DNA of 5,495 nucleotides. Origin: Elusimicrobia bacterium UBA6262. Lineage in GTDB: Bacteria; CAYTYR01; UBA6262. The stretch is taken from the NCBI GenBank assembly GCA_002441095.1, contig DJVG01000035.1, positions 2,885 to 8,379 on the forward strand, in the 5' to 3' direction. The notes beneath the pieces are model-generated. The model made no database searches. It saw only the letters and a list, made by a program, of their open reading frames with translations, and had not been told where the DNA came from. How positions within the stretch are numbered: position 1 is the stretch's first letter; every line of letters begins with the position of its first letter. Shown here piece after piece: positions 5,296-5,495 of this stretch. The translations under genes were made by a program, and so were the position numbers.

Positions 5296-5495
5296 TGGAG
5301 GTGATCCCGATTTGAATCGGGACGGCCTCTCCGATGGACATCGGAGCGCTCTCAGAGCGCGTTACTCTATCCCCACGTTAACTTTTCAAATGGAGGTGAT
5401 CCCGATTTGAATCGGGACGGCCTCTCCGATGGACATCGGAGCGCTCTCAGAGCGCGTTACTCTATCCCCACGTTAACTTTTCAAATGGAGGTGAT
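5296..5495 (-). repeat. tandem array of an identical 95-bp hairpin-rich, tRNA-like unit (two full copies plus the start of a third)
   Basis: Units run 5296-5390 and 5391-5485 and are identical; a third begins at 5486 and leaves the window, so the copy number is unknown. Each unit has three near-perfect palindromes, at 5305-5322 (arms TCCCGATT/AATCGGGA), 5329-5346 (CTCCGATG/CATCGGAG) and 5346-5360 (GCGCTC/GAGCGC) in the first copy. Read on the minus strand the unit resembles a tRNA: GTGGGGATA, AGAGCGCTCC, a hairpin whose loop shows TGTCC (anticodon GTC, as tRNA-Asp), AGGCCG, a TTCAAAT T-loop motif, and an end ACCTCCA. It is not an ordinary tRNA: the D-loop is missing or collapsed, loops have the wrong size, and the acceptor stem has mismatches. 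The array lies 20 bp upstream of the winged-helix gene. There are no variable spacers, so it is not CRISPR. Confidence 0.85.

Noticed and set aside
5297..5307. GGAGGTGATCC on the plus strand in each repeat, complementary to the 3' end of 16S rRNA, as a very strong ribosome binding site
   Set aside because: No well-placed start codon with a lasting reading frame follows; the 95-bp period breaks any frame between copies, and the bases are explained by the tRNA-like acceptor/T-arm end on the other strand.
5296..5390. Functional tRNA gene
   Set aside because: No normal D-arm, wrong loop sizes in anticodon and T arms, and mismatched acceptor stem.
5296..5485. Short plus-strand reading frame through the repeats
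   Set aside because: Starts only from TTG, runs about 30 codons, changes frame in the next copy and resembles the spurious peptides obtained by translating antisense tRNA.
5296..5495. CRISPR array
   Set aside because: Whole 95-bp unit is identical, with no repeat/variable-spacer alternation and no cas genes.

Overview
The window reads like a fragment of an anaerobic bacterial genome of moderate G+C content. All genes lie on the minus strand. The core is the conserved housekeeping order dnaX - ybaB - recR, which couples the replicative clamp loader to a nucleoid-associated protein and a RecFOR recombination mediator. An unknown winged-helix gene precedes it and an unknown secreted-protein gene follows it. 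At the low-coordinate edge is the start of a separate transcription unit for a 2-oxoacid:ferredoxin oxidoreductase gamma subunit, which points to ferredoxin-based anaerobic metabolism. The export signal on the 496-residue protein and the dispersed palindromic repeats would fit an uncultivated Gram-negative lineage such as Omnitrophota or a relative, but that placement is a guess that the sequence alone cannot prove.

Layout in the direction of transcription (high to low coordinates): 5296-5495 is a tandem array of an identical 95-bp unit built from three hairpins with a resemblance to tRNA-Asp, running off the window edge. 4661-5275 is a winged-helix protein of unknown role, 3 bp before dnaX. 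2981-4657 is dnaX. 2673-2975 is ybaB, 5 bp after dnaX. 2412-2680 is a MITE-like element with 33-bp terminal inverted repeats (32 of 33 matching), sitting exactly between ybaB and recR. 1799-2398 is recR. 306-1796 is the secreted protein, 2 bp after recR. 259-287 is a near-consensus sigma-70 promoter, and 1-173 is the truncated porG-like gene.

Two observations stand out. First, dnaX carries an A8 run that contains an in-frame A_AAA_AAA slippery heptamer, followed six bases later by a perfect 6-bp hairpin. A -1 shift there reaches a stop codon after four residues, so the gene probably makes a short gamma form (about 398 residues, ATPase and collar domains) as well as full-length tau (558 residues). 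Second, the MITE-like element seems to have inserted at a TA dinucleotide at the last codons of ybaB in a seamless way. It replaces the ancestral end (Leu-Gly-TAA) with Leu-Gly-TAG, so the protein is unchanged and the recR ribosome binding site is kept.

The five long genes are packed as an operon with ribosome binding sites buried in the preceding gene. No promoter for the operon and no rho-independent terminator after the secreted-protein gene could be identified. No CRISPR array, complete tRNA, rRNA or transposase gene is visible.
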